From Scalindua sp964437425 (GTDB lineage: Bacteria; Planctomycetota; Brocadiia; Brocadiales; Scalinduaceae): 26,242 bases of DNA. This document shows, piece by piece, positions 7,487 to 14,924 of this stretch (positions are counted from its first letter, which is position 1; each line of letters starts with the position of its first letter). The notes beneath the pieces were generated by a model. The model was not told the DNA's origin. It was given only the letters and a program-made list of their open reading frames with translations, and did not search any database. The DNA is taken from positions 1-26,242 of the forward strand of contig CAYTGO010000042.1 in assembly GCA_964437425.1 (NCBI GenBank). The letters run 5' to 3'. The position numbers and the translations under genes were made by a program.

Positions 7487-8562
7487 AAAAGATTCTTGCT
7501 ATTATGAGTATCCTGCTAGCCTTCATCGCCTGGCTTCCTGCCTACGGTGACCGCCTTACCAAAACTCCTAATCATGTATACATAGCTACCTTTAACGTGT
7601 TTAAGCTTGGTGCAGTAGATGAGAAATATAAACAGATCAAAGATTGGGATACAGATGTAGATGATGATTACATCCCGGAGCGAATTGCTAATCTAGCCAA
7701 AGTTATAGCGGTAGGCGGTTTTCACCTTGTATCGATTCAGGAGGTACGCTCTGGTGTTAAGGGGTATTATGCACTAAAGGATTTACAAAAGGCTCTTTAT
7801 AAAAATCATCGCATGAGATACAAATTCTTTATCTCAGAACATATCGGCAAGGGCTTAATACCGGAAGCGATGGCATTTCTTTATCGGAAGCACAAAGTCA
7901 GGAACAGGCGTATTGATGGTGAACGCTCTGCACTCATTGCAATTCCGGGACGTGACCTTGTGAAGACCAATTGGGTTGCAGGGAAATTCGACTTTACTCT
8001 TATAACAGCGCATCTGGCATGGGGAAGTAGAAGCCATAGAGACGCAGGGTACAAAAAAATAGAAGACATCTTCAACAACCCTTCAGACTATTCAAAAGAT
8101 CCTGACATTATAGTCCTGGGGGACTTTAACCGCTTTGGGAAATCTTATAATTCAGTAAAGAAGCTGCCTTATGATCCCTCTAAGTTCTTTGTTCCCAACG
8201 TTACCTTTTTTGATCCGGGATTTAATGTAAAGAAAAACGTCACAAAAAAATCTATCAGGGGTAAAGGAGTACCGGGTGACAATCCTCAGCTAATATCAAC
8301 AACTGTTGCAGTAAACAAAAGAGTCTATGACATGATTATGTGTTCTAAAGATGTATCTGAAGAATTTCCACCGGGGACAAATGAAGCAGAATATGCAAAA
8401 GACTTTGGCATTATTCATTTTGATGAACAACAGGGATTTGGATATCAATCAGGAGCTGGCAGCATGTCACATGACGCCTTGAAGAATGCATATTCAGATC
8501 ACAGACCATTGTGGATACGCTTTAAGACAAAAGGGGACTTTTATGACGGTCTGTTAGACTAA
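7483..8562 (+). CDS. Secreted endonuclease/exonuclease/phosphatase (DNase I-fold) protein
   Basis: 359 residues with an N-terminal signal peptide (MKKILAIMSILLAFIAW, cleavage likely after AYG near residue 22). The mature part has the ordered active-site set of the EEP superfamily: TFNVFK (Asn38), IQEVRS (Glu87, metal ligand), TAHLAW (His177), LGDFNRF (Asp214, Asn216) and YSDHRPLW (Asp339, His340). The enzyme should be a Mg-dependent phosphodiesterase in the periplasm or outside the cell. Nucleic acid is the usual substrate, but lipid or sugar phosphates are possible for this fold. It overlaps the acidic small protein by 4 bp. Confidence 0.88.
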   Translation: MKKILAIMSILLAFIAWLPAYGDRLTKTPNHVYIATFNVFKLGAVDEKYKQIKDWDTDVDDDYIPERIANLAKVIAVGGFHLVSIQEVRSGVKGYYALKDLQKALYKNHRMRYKFFISEHIGKGLIPEAMAFLYRKHKVRNRRIDGERSALIAIPGRDLVKTNWVAGKFDFTLITAHLAWGSRSHRDAGYKKIEDIFNNPSDYSKDPDIIVLGDFNRFGKSYNSVKKLPYDPSKFFVPNVTFFDPGFNVKKNVTKKSIRGKGVPGDNPQLISTTVAVNKRVYDMIMCSKDVSEEFPPGTNEAEYAKDFGIIHFDEQQGFGYQSGAGSMSHDALKNAYSDHRPLWIRFKTKGDFYDGLLD

Positions 8563-8626
8563 TGTAAATGAAAGAATGTAAGAGTTGCGGGTTACGAGTT
8601 AAGATGCACAAAAGGGAGAAAAGCAG

Positions 8627-9451
8627 ATGTGTGATTGTGACGATTCCATTAAATTCCATATTGATAAAACTTATGCAACCCTATTTGAGATAGGCAAGCG
8701 CTTTACTAATTCAGTAGGAGTGTCGATCCTTCTCCTCTCTTTTACGGTAGTACTAACATTTGGAGATATAGTAGGAGAAGAAGAAATAAATGCTGCAGGG
8801 GATGCTATTGCTGCAGGAAAAGCCGCAGGAGATGCTATAAAAAATGCTGCAGAAAAGACTGCAGGAGATGCTATTGCTGCAGGAAAAGCCGTAGGAGATA
8901 CTATAAAAAATGCTGCAGAAAAGGCTGCAGGTGGTGTTCTGACTCTACCTTTTATTGGCCTGAAATTGAGGAAACTCTATGTTGCTGAAATAGCTGCCGT
9001 TCTAACCTGTGCTTCGGTTTACCGGACACTCTCATTGGTTACGTATGAGAGGCTTATTCGGTTTCGCCTTGAGCGGTTGCTGTTAGATTCTAACTGGGAT
9101 TCTGTTACCTGGGCACTTGAATACCCTTCCGTATTCTACCTTGCTCGACGCATCTCTGAAATTTTTGAAACAAAAGGACCTACTCTCATTCGCTTACTAG
9201 CTTTTATAATTACTGCGTTTTGCCTGGTACCTCTTTACTGCTTATATTGCCTTGGAGGCAAAAGCGGATTTACACCTAGTGTTTGGATTGCATTAATACT
9301 TACCATTCTCCTGATAGCTGCAACAGTATATATATATAAAACTACACCCAAACTTGTAGAACGAGACGCGACGTTAGACAAGCTAAACAAGGAGGCTGCT
9401 CCAGTTAAGCCTGAGTATATTAAAATATCTTCAAAAAGAAGTTCTTCATAG
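8627..9451 (+). CDS. Membrane protein with Ala/Gly-rich 11-mer repeats
   Basis: 274 residues, no family recognised. Order: a hydrophobic segment at about 31-48 (VGVSILLLSFTVVLTFGDIV); an Ala/Gly/Asp/Lys repeat at 57-100 made of two 22-residue copies, each of two related 11-mers (AGDAIAAGKAA, GDAIKNAAEKT); a second hydrophobic segment near 115-135; and two C-terminal membrane segments near 190-215 and 222-240. The tail is charged. The repeat looks like LEA-type or apolipoprotein-like amphipathic helix and would lie between membrane segments. A GGGAG SD precedes the ATG at loose spacing. Function unknown; it may form an operon with the DNase-fold gene 64 bp upstream. Confidence 0.75.
   Translation: MCDCDDSIKFHIDKTYATLFEIGKRFTNSVGVSILLLSFTVVLTFGDIVGEEEINAAGDAIAAGKAAGDAIKNAAEKTAGDAIAAGKAVGDTIKNAAEKAAGGVLTLPFIGLKLRKLYVAEIAAVLTCASVYRTLSLVTYERLIRFRLERLLLDSNWDSVTWALEYPSVFYLARRISEIFETKGPTLIRLLAFIITAFCLVPLYCLYCLGGKSGFTPSVWIALILTILLIAATVYIYKTTPKLVERDATLDKLNKEAAPVKPEYIKISSKRSSS
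8795..8926 (+). repeat. In-frame tandem 66-bp duplication
   Basis: Two adjacent 66-bp copies (8795-8860 and 8861-8926) differ at only a few bases and keep frame. They encode two 22-residue units of the Ala/Gly-rich helix. Each unit itself splits into two diverged 11-residue halves, so the array grew by duplication of duplications. Confidence 0.9.
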
Positions 9452-9482
9452 ATTTATATTCACAGGCAGTCTTATAGTTACT

Positions 9483-9563
9483 ATTAGTTAGCGAAACTAA
9501 TTATGTCAAATGGGCAGGTGATTTACCCGCCAATCTTTATGGAGGGCCTGGCCCTTGTTTTTT
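9483..9563 (+). promoter_or_regulatory. Three-hairpin leader ending in a U-run
   Basis: Three consecutive stem-loops lie just before the small amphipathic-protein gene. The first is ATTAGTT/AACTAAT (9483-9501), the second GGCAGGT/ACCCGCC with one mismatch (9513-9531), and the third AGGG/CCCT (9543-9555) followed by TTGTTTTTTC. The last resembles a weak intrinsic terminator 23 bp before the ATG and 8 bp before the SD. It may end the preceding transcript or act as an attenuator. It matches no riboswitch class that I recognise. Confidence 0.4.
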
Positions 9564-9585
9564 CATTTTTAAAAGGAGATTTGTT

Positions 9586-9909
9586 ATGTGTTTTGGAAAA
9601 CCAAAAAAGAAAAGTACCGAGGAGAAAGTTACTGACCTGCTAAAGGATGCTGCAGGACATGGCGGCGTGCCATCAGTCCCCGTTGAAATTGCCACATCGA
9701 TGGTGGGGTCTCAAGCTAAAGCCCTGAAAGACCTTGCTGGAGCTATGGAAGAAGTCACCAAGGGGATCAACGGAGAAAAAATGGATATGGACAAGATTAA
9801 AAAAGCCGGGCAGGTAGACAAAACTCTTGCCAAGGGGGTTACAGATGGCGCGAAAGGTGCTGGTGGAAGTATACTAAAAGGGATTTTTGATTTTTTATCC
9901 GGACTATAG
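9586..9909 (+). CDS. Small amphipathic Gly/Ala-rich protein, unknown
   Basis: 107 residues, no family recognised. The N-terminus is MCFGKPKKKS, followed by a predicted helix with Val/Leu/Ala spacing, a Lys/Met/Asp-rich middle and a C-terminal segment GGSILKGIFDFLSGL that forms a short amphipathic, membrane-seeking helix resembling membrane-active peptides. There is no signal peptide. The SD AAAGGAG ends 8 bases before the ATG, one of the strongest in the window. It follows the three-hairpin leader and sits next to the Ala-repeat membrane protein. A role at a membrane is plausible; nothing more can be said. Confidence 0.7.
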   Translation: MCFGKPKKKSTEEKVTDLLKDAAGHGGVPSVPVEIATSMVGSQAKALKDLAGAMEEVTKGINGEKMDMDKIKKAGQVDKTLAKGVTDGAKGAGGSILKGIFDFLSGL

Positions 9910-9986
9910 CAGAATTGTCTGTCTTGAATATCGAATCTAAAAAGTCCGCGACTCAATTCAACCATTCACACTAAACGGTGAAATAG

Positions 9987-10484
9987 ATGCTTAACTTTCT
10001 TAAATTGTTAATGTTAAAATCAACCGAACAAACGAGACCAGCTGATGTTGCATATGTTCTGAATAATCCCTGGCAGATTTCAAAAGAAGAGTGGGAATTA
10101 CAGAATGAAACTGATCGAGAGCGAATAAATGCCTACATCTCTAAACGTCTCGAATTATCTGCTGAGGATGGGTTTTCTAAAATATGGAGAACACAGAACA
10201 AGTATCCCATTGGTATTCTTGGTTGTTACAAAGTCGATGACAAGATTTATGAGTCATTCTTTTTTGCAAGTAAACATATGGATAATTACGGTCGCAAGGT
10301 AACTCGTGATATGCGTAAGTTATTGATTGAACAAACAATTAATCACAAAGGGTGTAAGTGTGTTTTATACTCAGCCTCTAATCATCCAAAACAGATAGCT
10401 TGGTTTAGGTTCTTAGGTTTTAAATACATTCCTGAAAAGAATGAAGGAAATGCACGCTACTTTGAGTATGCAACACCAGCCTAG
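9987..10484 (+). CDS. Possible GNAT-fold acetyltransferase
   Basis: 165 residues. The order fits a GNAT fold: an N-terminal helical part, a central strand-rich part (WRTQNKYPIGILGCYKVDD near 68 and YESFFFASKHM near 89), a helix after GRKVTRDMRKLLIEQT where the acetyl-CoA-binding turn would be, then VLYSASNHPKQIAWFRFLGFKY (129-150, split: the WFRFLGF end is typical of GNAT motif B). A classical Q/RxxGxG/A is not clear; GRKVTR at about 102-107 is only similar. The ATG lacks a good SD. Related proteins occur in phages and in accessory islands. Fold assignment is tentative and the substrate unknown. Confidence 0.55.
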   Translation: MLNFLKLLMLKSTEQTRPADVAYVLNNPWQISKEEWELQNETDRERINAYISKRLELSAEDGFSKIWRTQNKYPIGILGCYKVDDKIYESFFFASKHMDNYGRKVTRDMRKLLIEQTINHKGCKCVLYSASNHPKQIAWFRFLGFKYIPEKNEGNARYFEYATPA

Positions 10485-10582
10485 TGGCTAAAATTCTCTA
10501 ATTTCTTTTCTTCGTGCTTTTGTGTGAGGAATGTCTTTTGCCTTTCGTAACTCGCAACTCGAAGCATTTGTCAAGAAAGTAA

Positions 10583-11176
10583 ATGCGTACTATGAAAAAA
10601 CAGATACTACATGCCGTAGTCATACTATTTGTATTCATCTCAATGCCGGTTGTCCAGTCAGCAGAAGAATCACATAAAGCCCTCCGTTCATTTTATAGTA
10701 ATCTGTCTCTATCTCAGGTACAGACAATGCCGAATATTTCAATACGCGAAAAGAATGATTATGGATTTTATGGTCACAGTACAATCACCCATAGTTACGG
10801 CCTGAAGTTAGTCAATGATGATAATGTGGTAATAGACCATGCCACGGGCCTGATGTGGCACCAGCCTGGCTCTGACAAAAAAATGGAATGGGAGGAGGCA
10901 AAGAAGTGGGTAAGGGAGTTAAATGTTCTGGGTCATTTCGGATACAACGACTGGCGGCTGCCTACTCTGGAAGAGGCAGCATCACTGCTTGAGCCTGATG
11001 AGACTAATGGCCTATACATAGACCCTCTCTTCAGCAATTATCATGAATGGATCTGGACCGGAGATGAATATAGTCAGGTGGGTGCGTGGGGCGTACACTA
11101 CGGCAGTGGTCTCGTTTTCTGGGTCAACCTGGACAGCGTATTCTACGTCCGCCCGGTCCGGAAAATAAGTGACTAA
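10583..11176 (+). CDS. Secreted DUF1566 (Lcl-type) domain protein
   Basis: 197 residues with a signal peptide (MKKQILHAVVILFVFISMP, cleavage near QSA at residue 27). The DUF1566 domain covers about 75-195, shown by VIDHATGLMWHQPG, the signature YNDWRLPTLEEAASLL, WIWTGDEY and the closing FYVRPVRK. These domains occur in exported proteins of Gram-negative bacteria, often in adhesin or sulfatase-modifying-factor-like contexts; no catalytic role is established. The last three residues, ISD, and the TAA stop come from ATAAGTGACTAA, the beginning of intergenic module D, so the natural end may have been lost. The start may be the ATG at 10583 or 10592. Confidence 0.85.
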   Translation: MRTMKKQILHAVVILFVFISMPVVQSAEESHKALRSFYSNLSLSQVQTMPNISIREKNDYGFYGHSTITHSYGLKLVNDDNVVIDHATGLMWHQPGSDKKMEWEEAKKWVRELNVLGHFGYNDWRLPTLEEAASLLEPDETNGLYIDPLFSNYHEWIWTGDEYSQVGAWGVHYGSGLVFWVNLDSVFYVRPVRKISD

Positions 11177-11342
11177 AGCCATAGGGATTGAATATTTAAT
11201 ATTGTATTTTGAAGATTGGCAATACAAACTCAAATTTCAAAGCTCAAAATCCCAATGAAATCCAAAATCGTAAATCGAAAATTCGTGTCTGCCTCTTGTT
11301 TCTGTTTTTCTTCGTGTTAATTCGTGTCTTTCGTGGTTAAAC
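11168..11342 (+). repeat. Modules D, E, A and B in series
   Basis: Between the DUF1566 gene and the convergent lipoprotein gene: D (AGTGACTAAAG, 11168-11178) overlaps the first stop. E (11182-11212, ATAGGGATTGAATATT) and a permuted A (11214-11254) follow. B (TTCGTGTCTTTCGTGGTTAA, 11321-11340) forms the last codons of the minus-strand gene. Confidence 0.7.
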
Positions 11343-11976
11343 TCACCACATCATCTATCTGGAAAGTAAATGTATAGTTGGATATATGGTCGTCAAAGTC
11401 AATCGGCAAGACCAGGCTGAAGGTAGAACCCTTTAAATCCCTACCTTCTCCTTCAAAGCTGAACCTTGGGAAGAAGGGCTCCATTCGATTGTGTATATTA
11501 GGCGTTGAGATGGGATCATTTCCCGGCCCTTGCCCCAGATGGAAATCCGGCCAGTTATTGATCCATACATACCCTGTTACCTCAGAATCCGGGTCTATCC
11601 GCAATGATGGAACGGTCGAGCGTGTGTTAACTGCAAAGTGCATTACCTCCTGCTCGTAATTATCACCATAATGAATCCTGTGAGACTTACCGCCAGGATC
11701 AACATATTCTGCCTTATCTCTGACAACGTTTATTTCATGATCGGTCTTGTTCTTGATTGACACACGGATACTCTCGACAGTAGGAACAAATTTGAACTCG
11801 ACCTTACTATCCTCGAAACTCATTGCTTGGTCGGCAACGTCAGTCCGGCGTGTTTCGTCTTGTGGTTCAATAAGTGAAAAGCTATAATGGTACGGTGCGT
11901 AAGATGAACAGCCGGCAAAAACCAGGCACAAACAACCGAGGGCTATTAAACGTATATTTTTATATAGTGTACACAT
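11317..11976 (-). CDS. Hypothetical lipoprotein
   Basis: 219 residues from the ATG at 11976, chosen because AGGAGG lies five bases upstream and the protein then begins with a proper lipoprotein signal: MCTLYKNIRLIALGCLCLVF followed by AGC, the lipobox Cys near residue 23. A longer reading from 12027 adds residues before the signal and is unlikely. The mature part is beta-rich (VEFKFVPTVESIRVSIKN, TVPSLRIDPDSEVTGYVW, FSLVLPIDFDDHISNYTF) with no family I recognise; it may be an immunoglobulin-like or DUF periplasmic domain. The final residues TTKDTN and the stop are encoded by intergenic module B, so the true C-terminus may have been replaced. Confidence 0.75.
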   Translation of the reverse strand: MCTLYKNIRLIALGCLCLVFAGCSSYAPYHYSFSLIEPQDETRRTDVADQAMSFEDSKVEFKFVPTVESIRVSIKNKTDHEINVVRDKAEYVDPGGKSHRIHYGDNYEQEVMHFAVNTRSTVPSLRIDPDSEVTGYVWINNWPDFHLGQGPGNDPISTPNIHNRMEPFFPRFSFEGEGRDLKGSTFSLVLPIDFDDHISNYTFTFQIDDVVSLTTKDTN

Positions 11977-12027
11977 CCTTCCCTCCTGACTGTGAATAAT
12001 ATAAACCAGGCACCTCTCTCCCTTCAC

Positions 12028-12459
12028 ATTTAAACAAATATTCTGACGAAATCGTTCCTGGATAAGACGTAAGTGCCTAAAGTGATCTAAAGTTTAAAGT
12101 GACTAAAGTTATGGTGGACAATCGTCATTTGCTTTTTTGAACTTCCCGCCAGGGGTGGATCTTGAAGTCGTGCCTTAGGCAGATCCGCCTTCGGCGTGAC
12201 TGCCCACAGGGTCGTCCTCAGGTGACAAACATTGATTTGACATTTGAGCTTTGGCATTGGGATTTAAAACCTTCTTCTTTTCTTAGCGTCTTCCTGTAAT
12301 TCTTGCTTTCCTAAGATGTATCCTTTCTTAGTCTGTGAAAGTCAGTGGCTAATGTCTTTTCTCTGCGCTCTTTGCGCCTTTGCGAGAGGAATGTCTTTCG
12401 TCTTTTTTCCTATAATCTGGTCTTTCTCTGTGCCCTTTGTGCCTCTGTGTGAGTCTGTT
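12028..12459. repeat. Intergenic mosaic: modules D, A, B and a folded element
   Basis: No gene is supported. Module D runs at about 12066-12112 (GTGACTAAAGTT and relatives). A folded element lies at 12154-12227: GGTGGATCT (12154-12162) pairs with AGATCCGCC (12181-12189), and CGCC TTC GGCG nests inside GGCAG/CTGCC. Module A in minus orientation is at 12229-12268, and B-type strings (CTCTTTGCGCCTTTGCGAG, CCCTTTGTGCCTCTGTG) fill 12355-12455 up to the stop of the next gene. Confidence 0.65.
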
Positions 12460-12750
12460 TTAATCTTTGAATTTAGACATAATTGATTCGGTATACCTAA
12501 TCATATCTTCGAAAATACTGTCGATGCCGTCTCTCAAGCCTTCCCATACACTTTCGTGAGCATTCTCAAGTTCTTCATGCTTCTCTCTGGCAAGTTTCTG
12601 CTTGGTCTTCAGGCGTTCGATATGATCAATATACTCCACCTTCTCTTCCGGCGTGGCCTTTTCAGCCTGTGCCTCAAGTTTGCTTATTTTGTCATCCCAC
12701 TCATTCAACTCAACATCCAGTTTACGTAAATAATCTTTCTTTACACTCAT
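12460..12750 (-). CDS. Coiled-coil protein, unknown
   Basis: 96 residues, almost entirely helical and highly charged. A long coiled coil spans about 5-65 (YLRKLDVELNEWDDKISKLE, then an EKATPEEK turn, then YIDHIERLKTKQKLAREKHE), followed by an amphipathic end (VWEGLRDGIDSIFEDM). It resembles small stress-associated coiled-coil proteins found in cyanobacteria and planctomycetes, but I cannot name a family. AAGGAG lies 8 bases before the ATG. No signal peptide or membrane segment. It is flanked by repeat modules on both sides. Confidence 0.75.
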   Translation of the reverse strand: MSVKKDYLRKLDVELNEWDDKISKLEAQAEKATPEEKVEYIDHIERLKTKQKLAREKHEELENAHESVWEGLRDGIDSIFEDMIRYTESIMSKFKD

Positions 12751-13080
12751 AGCTAAGCTCCTTCCGCCTGTTATGGCAATTTGTCAACTGGAACTAAATC
12801 GCAAACGCGACCCTCTACACATAATGGTAAATCTAAAAAAAAATAGAGTCAAGTATTTAATCATTAATAGTCATTTGTCATTCTTTTGTACTTTTGATTT
12901 TGGATTTCATTGGGATTTTGAGCTTTGACATTTGGATTTGATTATATATTGTATTTTTCCTTCGTGCCCTTCGTGCCTTTTTCTCGTCCTCGGCGCTGTT
13001 TGTCCGGGGAAAATTAGTGTCTGTCTTTTGCCTTGCAATCCATCCCCACTCTTTTATAATAATCCCCAAAAGGAGTAAAA
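12751..13080. repeat. Divergent intergenic region with modules A and B
   Basis: No gene is supported in 330 bp. Module A in minus orientation is at about 12890-12940, followed by B-type strings at 12955-13024 (CTTCGTGCCCTTCGTGCC, CGTCCTCGGCGCTGTTTG, GAAAATTAGTGTCTGTC). TTGCAATCCATCCCCACTC at 13032 nearly repeats TTGCAATCCACCCCCGC at 6983, each followed by a TTTTATAAT string. AAAAGGAG at 13069-13076 is the SD of the next gene. Confidence 0.6.
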
Positions 13081-13419
13081 ATGGACAAATTAATAGAGCA
13101 AATAAAAAATTTCAACAAAGAACGTGACTGGGGACAATACCACACTCCTAAAAACTTATCCATGGCACTTATGATTGAGGCAGGAGAACTTGCGGAGCAT
13201 TTCCAATGGCTTACTCAAGATCAAAGCAAAACTTTAAATAACGAAACCCTTGGAGAAGTTAGAGAAGAAATTGGAGATGTTCTTATCTATCTTTTGAATA
13301 TTGCGGATAAGTTAGGCATTGATCCTATAGCAGCAGCTAAAGAAAAAATTCTCAAAAATGCCAATAAATATCCGGTAAATCAGTCTAAAGGAAAAATAAC
13401 CAAACATACTGACTTATGA
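13081..13419 (+). CDS. MazG-like nucleotide pyrophosphohydrolase
   Basis: 112 residues of the all-alpha NTP pyrophosphohydrolase superfamily (RS21-C6/dCTPase branch), single-domain length. The helices carry the metal-binding acidic motifs: EAGELAEHFQW at 33-43 (ExxxE) and EEIGDVLIYLL near 61-71 (ExxD), followed by the ANKYPV sequence with the conserved Lys and Tyr common in this group. It should hydrolyse a (d)NTP to (d)NMP and pyrophosphate as house-cleaning; the substrate cannot be told. SD AAAAGGAG with good spacing. It stands alone among repeat modules. Confidence 0.9.
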   Translation: MDKLIEQIKNFNKERDWGQYHTPKNLSMALMIEAGELAEHFQWLTQDQSKTLNNETLGEVREEIGDVLIYLLNIADKLGIDPIAAAKEKILKNANKYPVNQSKGKITKHTDL

Positions 13420-13497
13420 CAATATTTTATTAGTAATGTTAATGTGACAGCATCAGTTAAGGATGGAAAAGGTCTGATCAATGGTTTCTATAAATAG
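13420..13497 (+). pseudogene. Possible short coding remnant after the MazG stop
   Basis: Directly after the MazG TGA, in the same frame, 25 open codons read QYFISNVNVTASVKDGKG and then LINGFYK before TAG. The composition is protein-like and unlike the repeat modules nearby. There is no start codon near the beginning. It may be the tail of a lost gene, or chance. Confidence 0.25.
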
Positions 13498-13758
13498 TGA
13501 TTGTATCTTGTAACTCGCAACCCATAACACGAAGCATATTTCCTTCGCGTCCTCTGCGCTCTCCGCGGTGAATAATCTGTTTTTCTCTGCGCTCTTCCTG
13601 TCCTCGGCGTTTTCCAGTCCGGGGAGCGTCTCTGCGTTGAATATTTTTCCGTGATTTTTTGTCTCTTTCGTGGTTAAATTTCTACAAAAAGATAGTATTT
13701 CTTTTCAAAAAAGGGTTTTGCAGTCAAGGGAGATTTGACCTGGAAAGGAGAGTTGAAT
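13498..13758. repeat. Modules C and B before the cytochrome gene
   Basis: C (TAACTCGCAACCCATAACAC, 13510) is followed by B-type strings through 13680: TCCTTCGCGTCCTCTGCGC, GTCCTCGGCGTTTTCCAGTC and CTTTCGTGGTTAAATTT. A promoter for the next gene is expected in 13681-13740 but none is clear. Confidence 0.6.
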
Positions 13759-14067
13759 ATGAAGAGGCGTTCCCGTTTCTATATATTTCTTACAGTATTA
13801 CTCATCATTACTCTGCAGATTAACTCCGGCCATAATGTGGCTGCGGAAGATGGAGTACAGAAGGAGGTATCGGAGATCGAGAAGCTCTACAGATATAAAT
13901 GTTCACTCTGTCACCCACTGCCGGATATAGAAGCCTCTGGTTACACTTACCAACAGTGGCTGAACGTAATGAACGCCATGCACCAGCCCGGCAGATACAG
14001 TGAGTCGGTAAATGCAGAAGATGATGCCCTGCTAAAGGACTACCTCAGGGCAATGAGTCAGAAATGA
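13759..14067 (+). CDS. Small periplasmic c-type cytochrome (monohaem)
   Basis: 102 residues from the ATG at 13759, selected because AAGGAG lies upstream and the peptide then begins with MKRRSRFYIFLTVLLIITL, a signal peptide cleaved near VAA. A single haem-binding CSLCH follows at about residue 47-51. The HPLPD after it and MNAMHQPGRY downstream resemble small class I/diheme-cytochrome-like domains in which Met is the distal ligand. It ends in an ATGA overlap with the multidrug-export-family membrane protein, so the two are made together. It probably carries or senses electrons in the periplasm; partner unknown. Confidence 0.8.
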   Translation: MKRRSRFYIFLTVLLIITLQINSGHNVAAEDGVQKEVSEIEKLYRYKCSLCHPLPDIEASGYTYQQWLNVMNAMHQPGRYSESVNAEDDALLKDYLRAMSQK

Positions 14068-14852
14068 CAGCTATCGAACAACTGAGCTGTCAGTATCCGG
14101 TTTCCGAGGGATTATTTTCCTATATCACTATAGAGTATTTAATTATGGTAAAAGACGACAAGGAGTTGGAAAGCATCACCTCGCATGAAGAGGATCATAT
14201 CTGGAGAAGATTACTTGCTACACAGGAAGGTCACATCCTTGAGATAGGCTTGATCATGGTGCTGTTGTTTATTACAGCGCTGGGAATGGGTTATATCTAT
14301 TATCCGGAGAAAGCCCATATCTTTACAGGAATGAGTGCAACAAATATACTTTTCGGCAGGGCGGCCGGAATTTCATTTGGTTACTCTTTTGAGTTATCCA
14401 ATGTAATGGTTATATGCACTAATATTATCATTGAAACTATATTAGTACTTATCTTTTACCCGCTTTTTGTATTCAGCTGGCGTAGTATTCTGGTAATCAA
14501 GCCGCTCAGAAGAATCATGGAACGCACAAGTATTGCAGCTGAGACGCACCAGGATACCATCCGTAAATATGGAATAATCGGGCTCTTTATGTTTGTATGG
14601 ATACCTTTCTGGATGACCGGGCCAATGGTTGGATGCGCGGTAGGATATCTTTTAGGGCTTAGACCCTGGAAAAACCTTACCATAGTGCTGACCAGTACTT
14701 GCCTGGCAGTAATCTGCTGGGCACTGTTGCTTCGAAAAATTCACGATAAGATTGCCGAATATGGCCCCTATGCTTCCATTGTGCTTGTGATAACAATAAT
14801 TCTTATTGTTTCCATAATCTATTTCTTGCGGTACCTGCGACACAAATATTAA
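14064..14852 (+). CDS. Small multidrug-export-family (PF06695-like) membrane protein
   Basis: 262 residues; the COG2426-like core covers about 60-262. Hydrophobic segments are near 60-80 (ILEIGLIMVLLFITALGMGY), 112-137 (VMVICTNIIIETILVLIF), 170-200 with the conserved FVWIPFWMTGPMVGCAVGY loop, 205-225 and 235-257. Family members are annotated as small multidrug exporters, but function is not well established. The ATGA overlap with the cytochrome gene supports the start at 14064. An alternative ATG at 14145 would remove a poorly conserved 27-residue lead. Coupling of a haem protein to this transporter family is not something I recognise. Confidence 0.75.
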   Translation: MTAIEQLSCQYPVSEGLFSYITIEYLIMVKDDKELESITSHEEDHIWRRLLATQEGHILEIGLIMVLLFITALGMGYIYYPEKAHIFTGMSATNILFGRAAGISFGYSFELSNVMVICTNIIIETILVLIFYPLFVFSWRSILVIKPLRRIMERTSIAAETHQDTIRKYGIIGLFMFVWIPFWMTGPMVGCAVGYLLGLRPWKNLTIVLTSTCLAVICWALLLRKIHDKIAEYGPYASIVLVITIILIVSIIYFLRYLRHKY

Positions 14853-14857
14853 GATAC

Positions 14858-14924
14858 AGGGAGGTAAAAAGTGCCTAAAGTTAAAGAACGAGTTGCGGGT
14901 TACGAGTTGCAGGTTGCTGGTTAA
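14858..14924 (+). promoter_or_regulatory. Orphan ribosome-binding site running into repeats
   Basis: AGGGAGG at 14858-14864 stands six bases before a GTG at 14871, an excellent translation start. But the frame (MPKVKERVAGYELQVAG) is entirely module D/C repeat and stops after 17 codons at 14924. Either the start belonged to a gene displaced by repeats or the match is chance. Confidence 0.3.

Noticed and set aside
12154..12227. tRNA or other known RNA gene
   Set aside because: No cloverleaf, anticodon arm or TPsiC-like sequence can be drawn.
12878..13069. Minus-strand ORF of 63 codons before the MazG-like gene
   Set aside because: Entirely repeat modules A and B; low-complexity Lys/Arg-rich translation and no SD.
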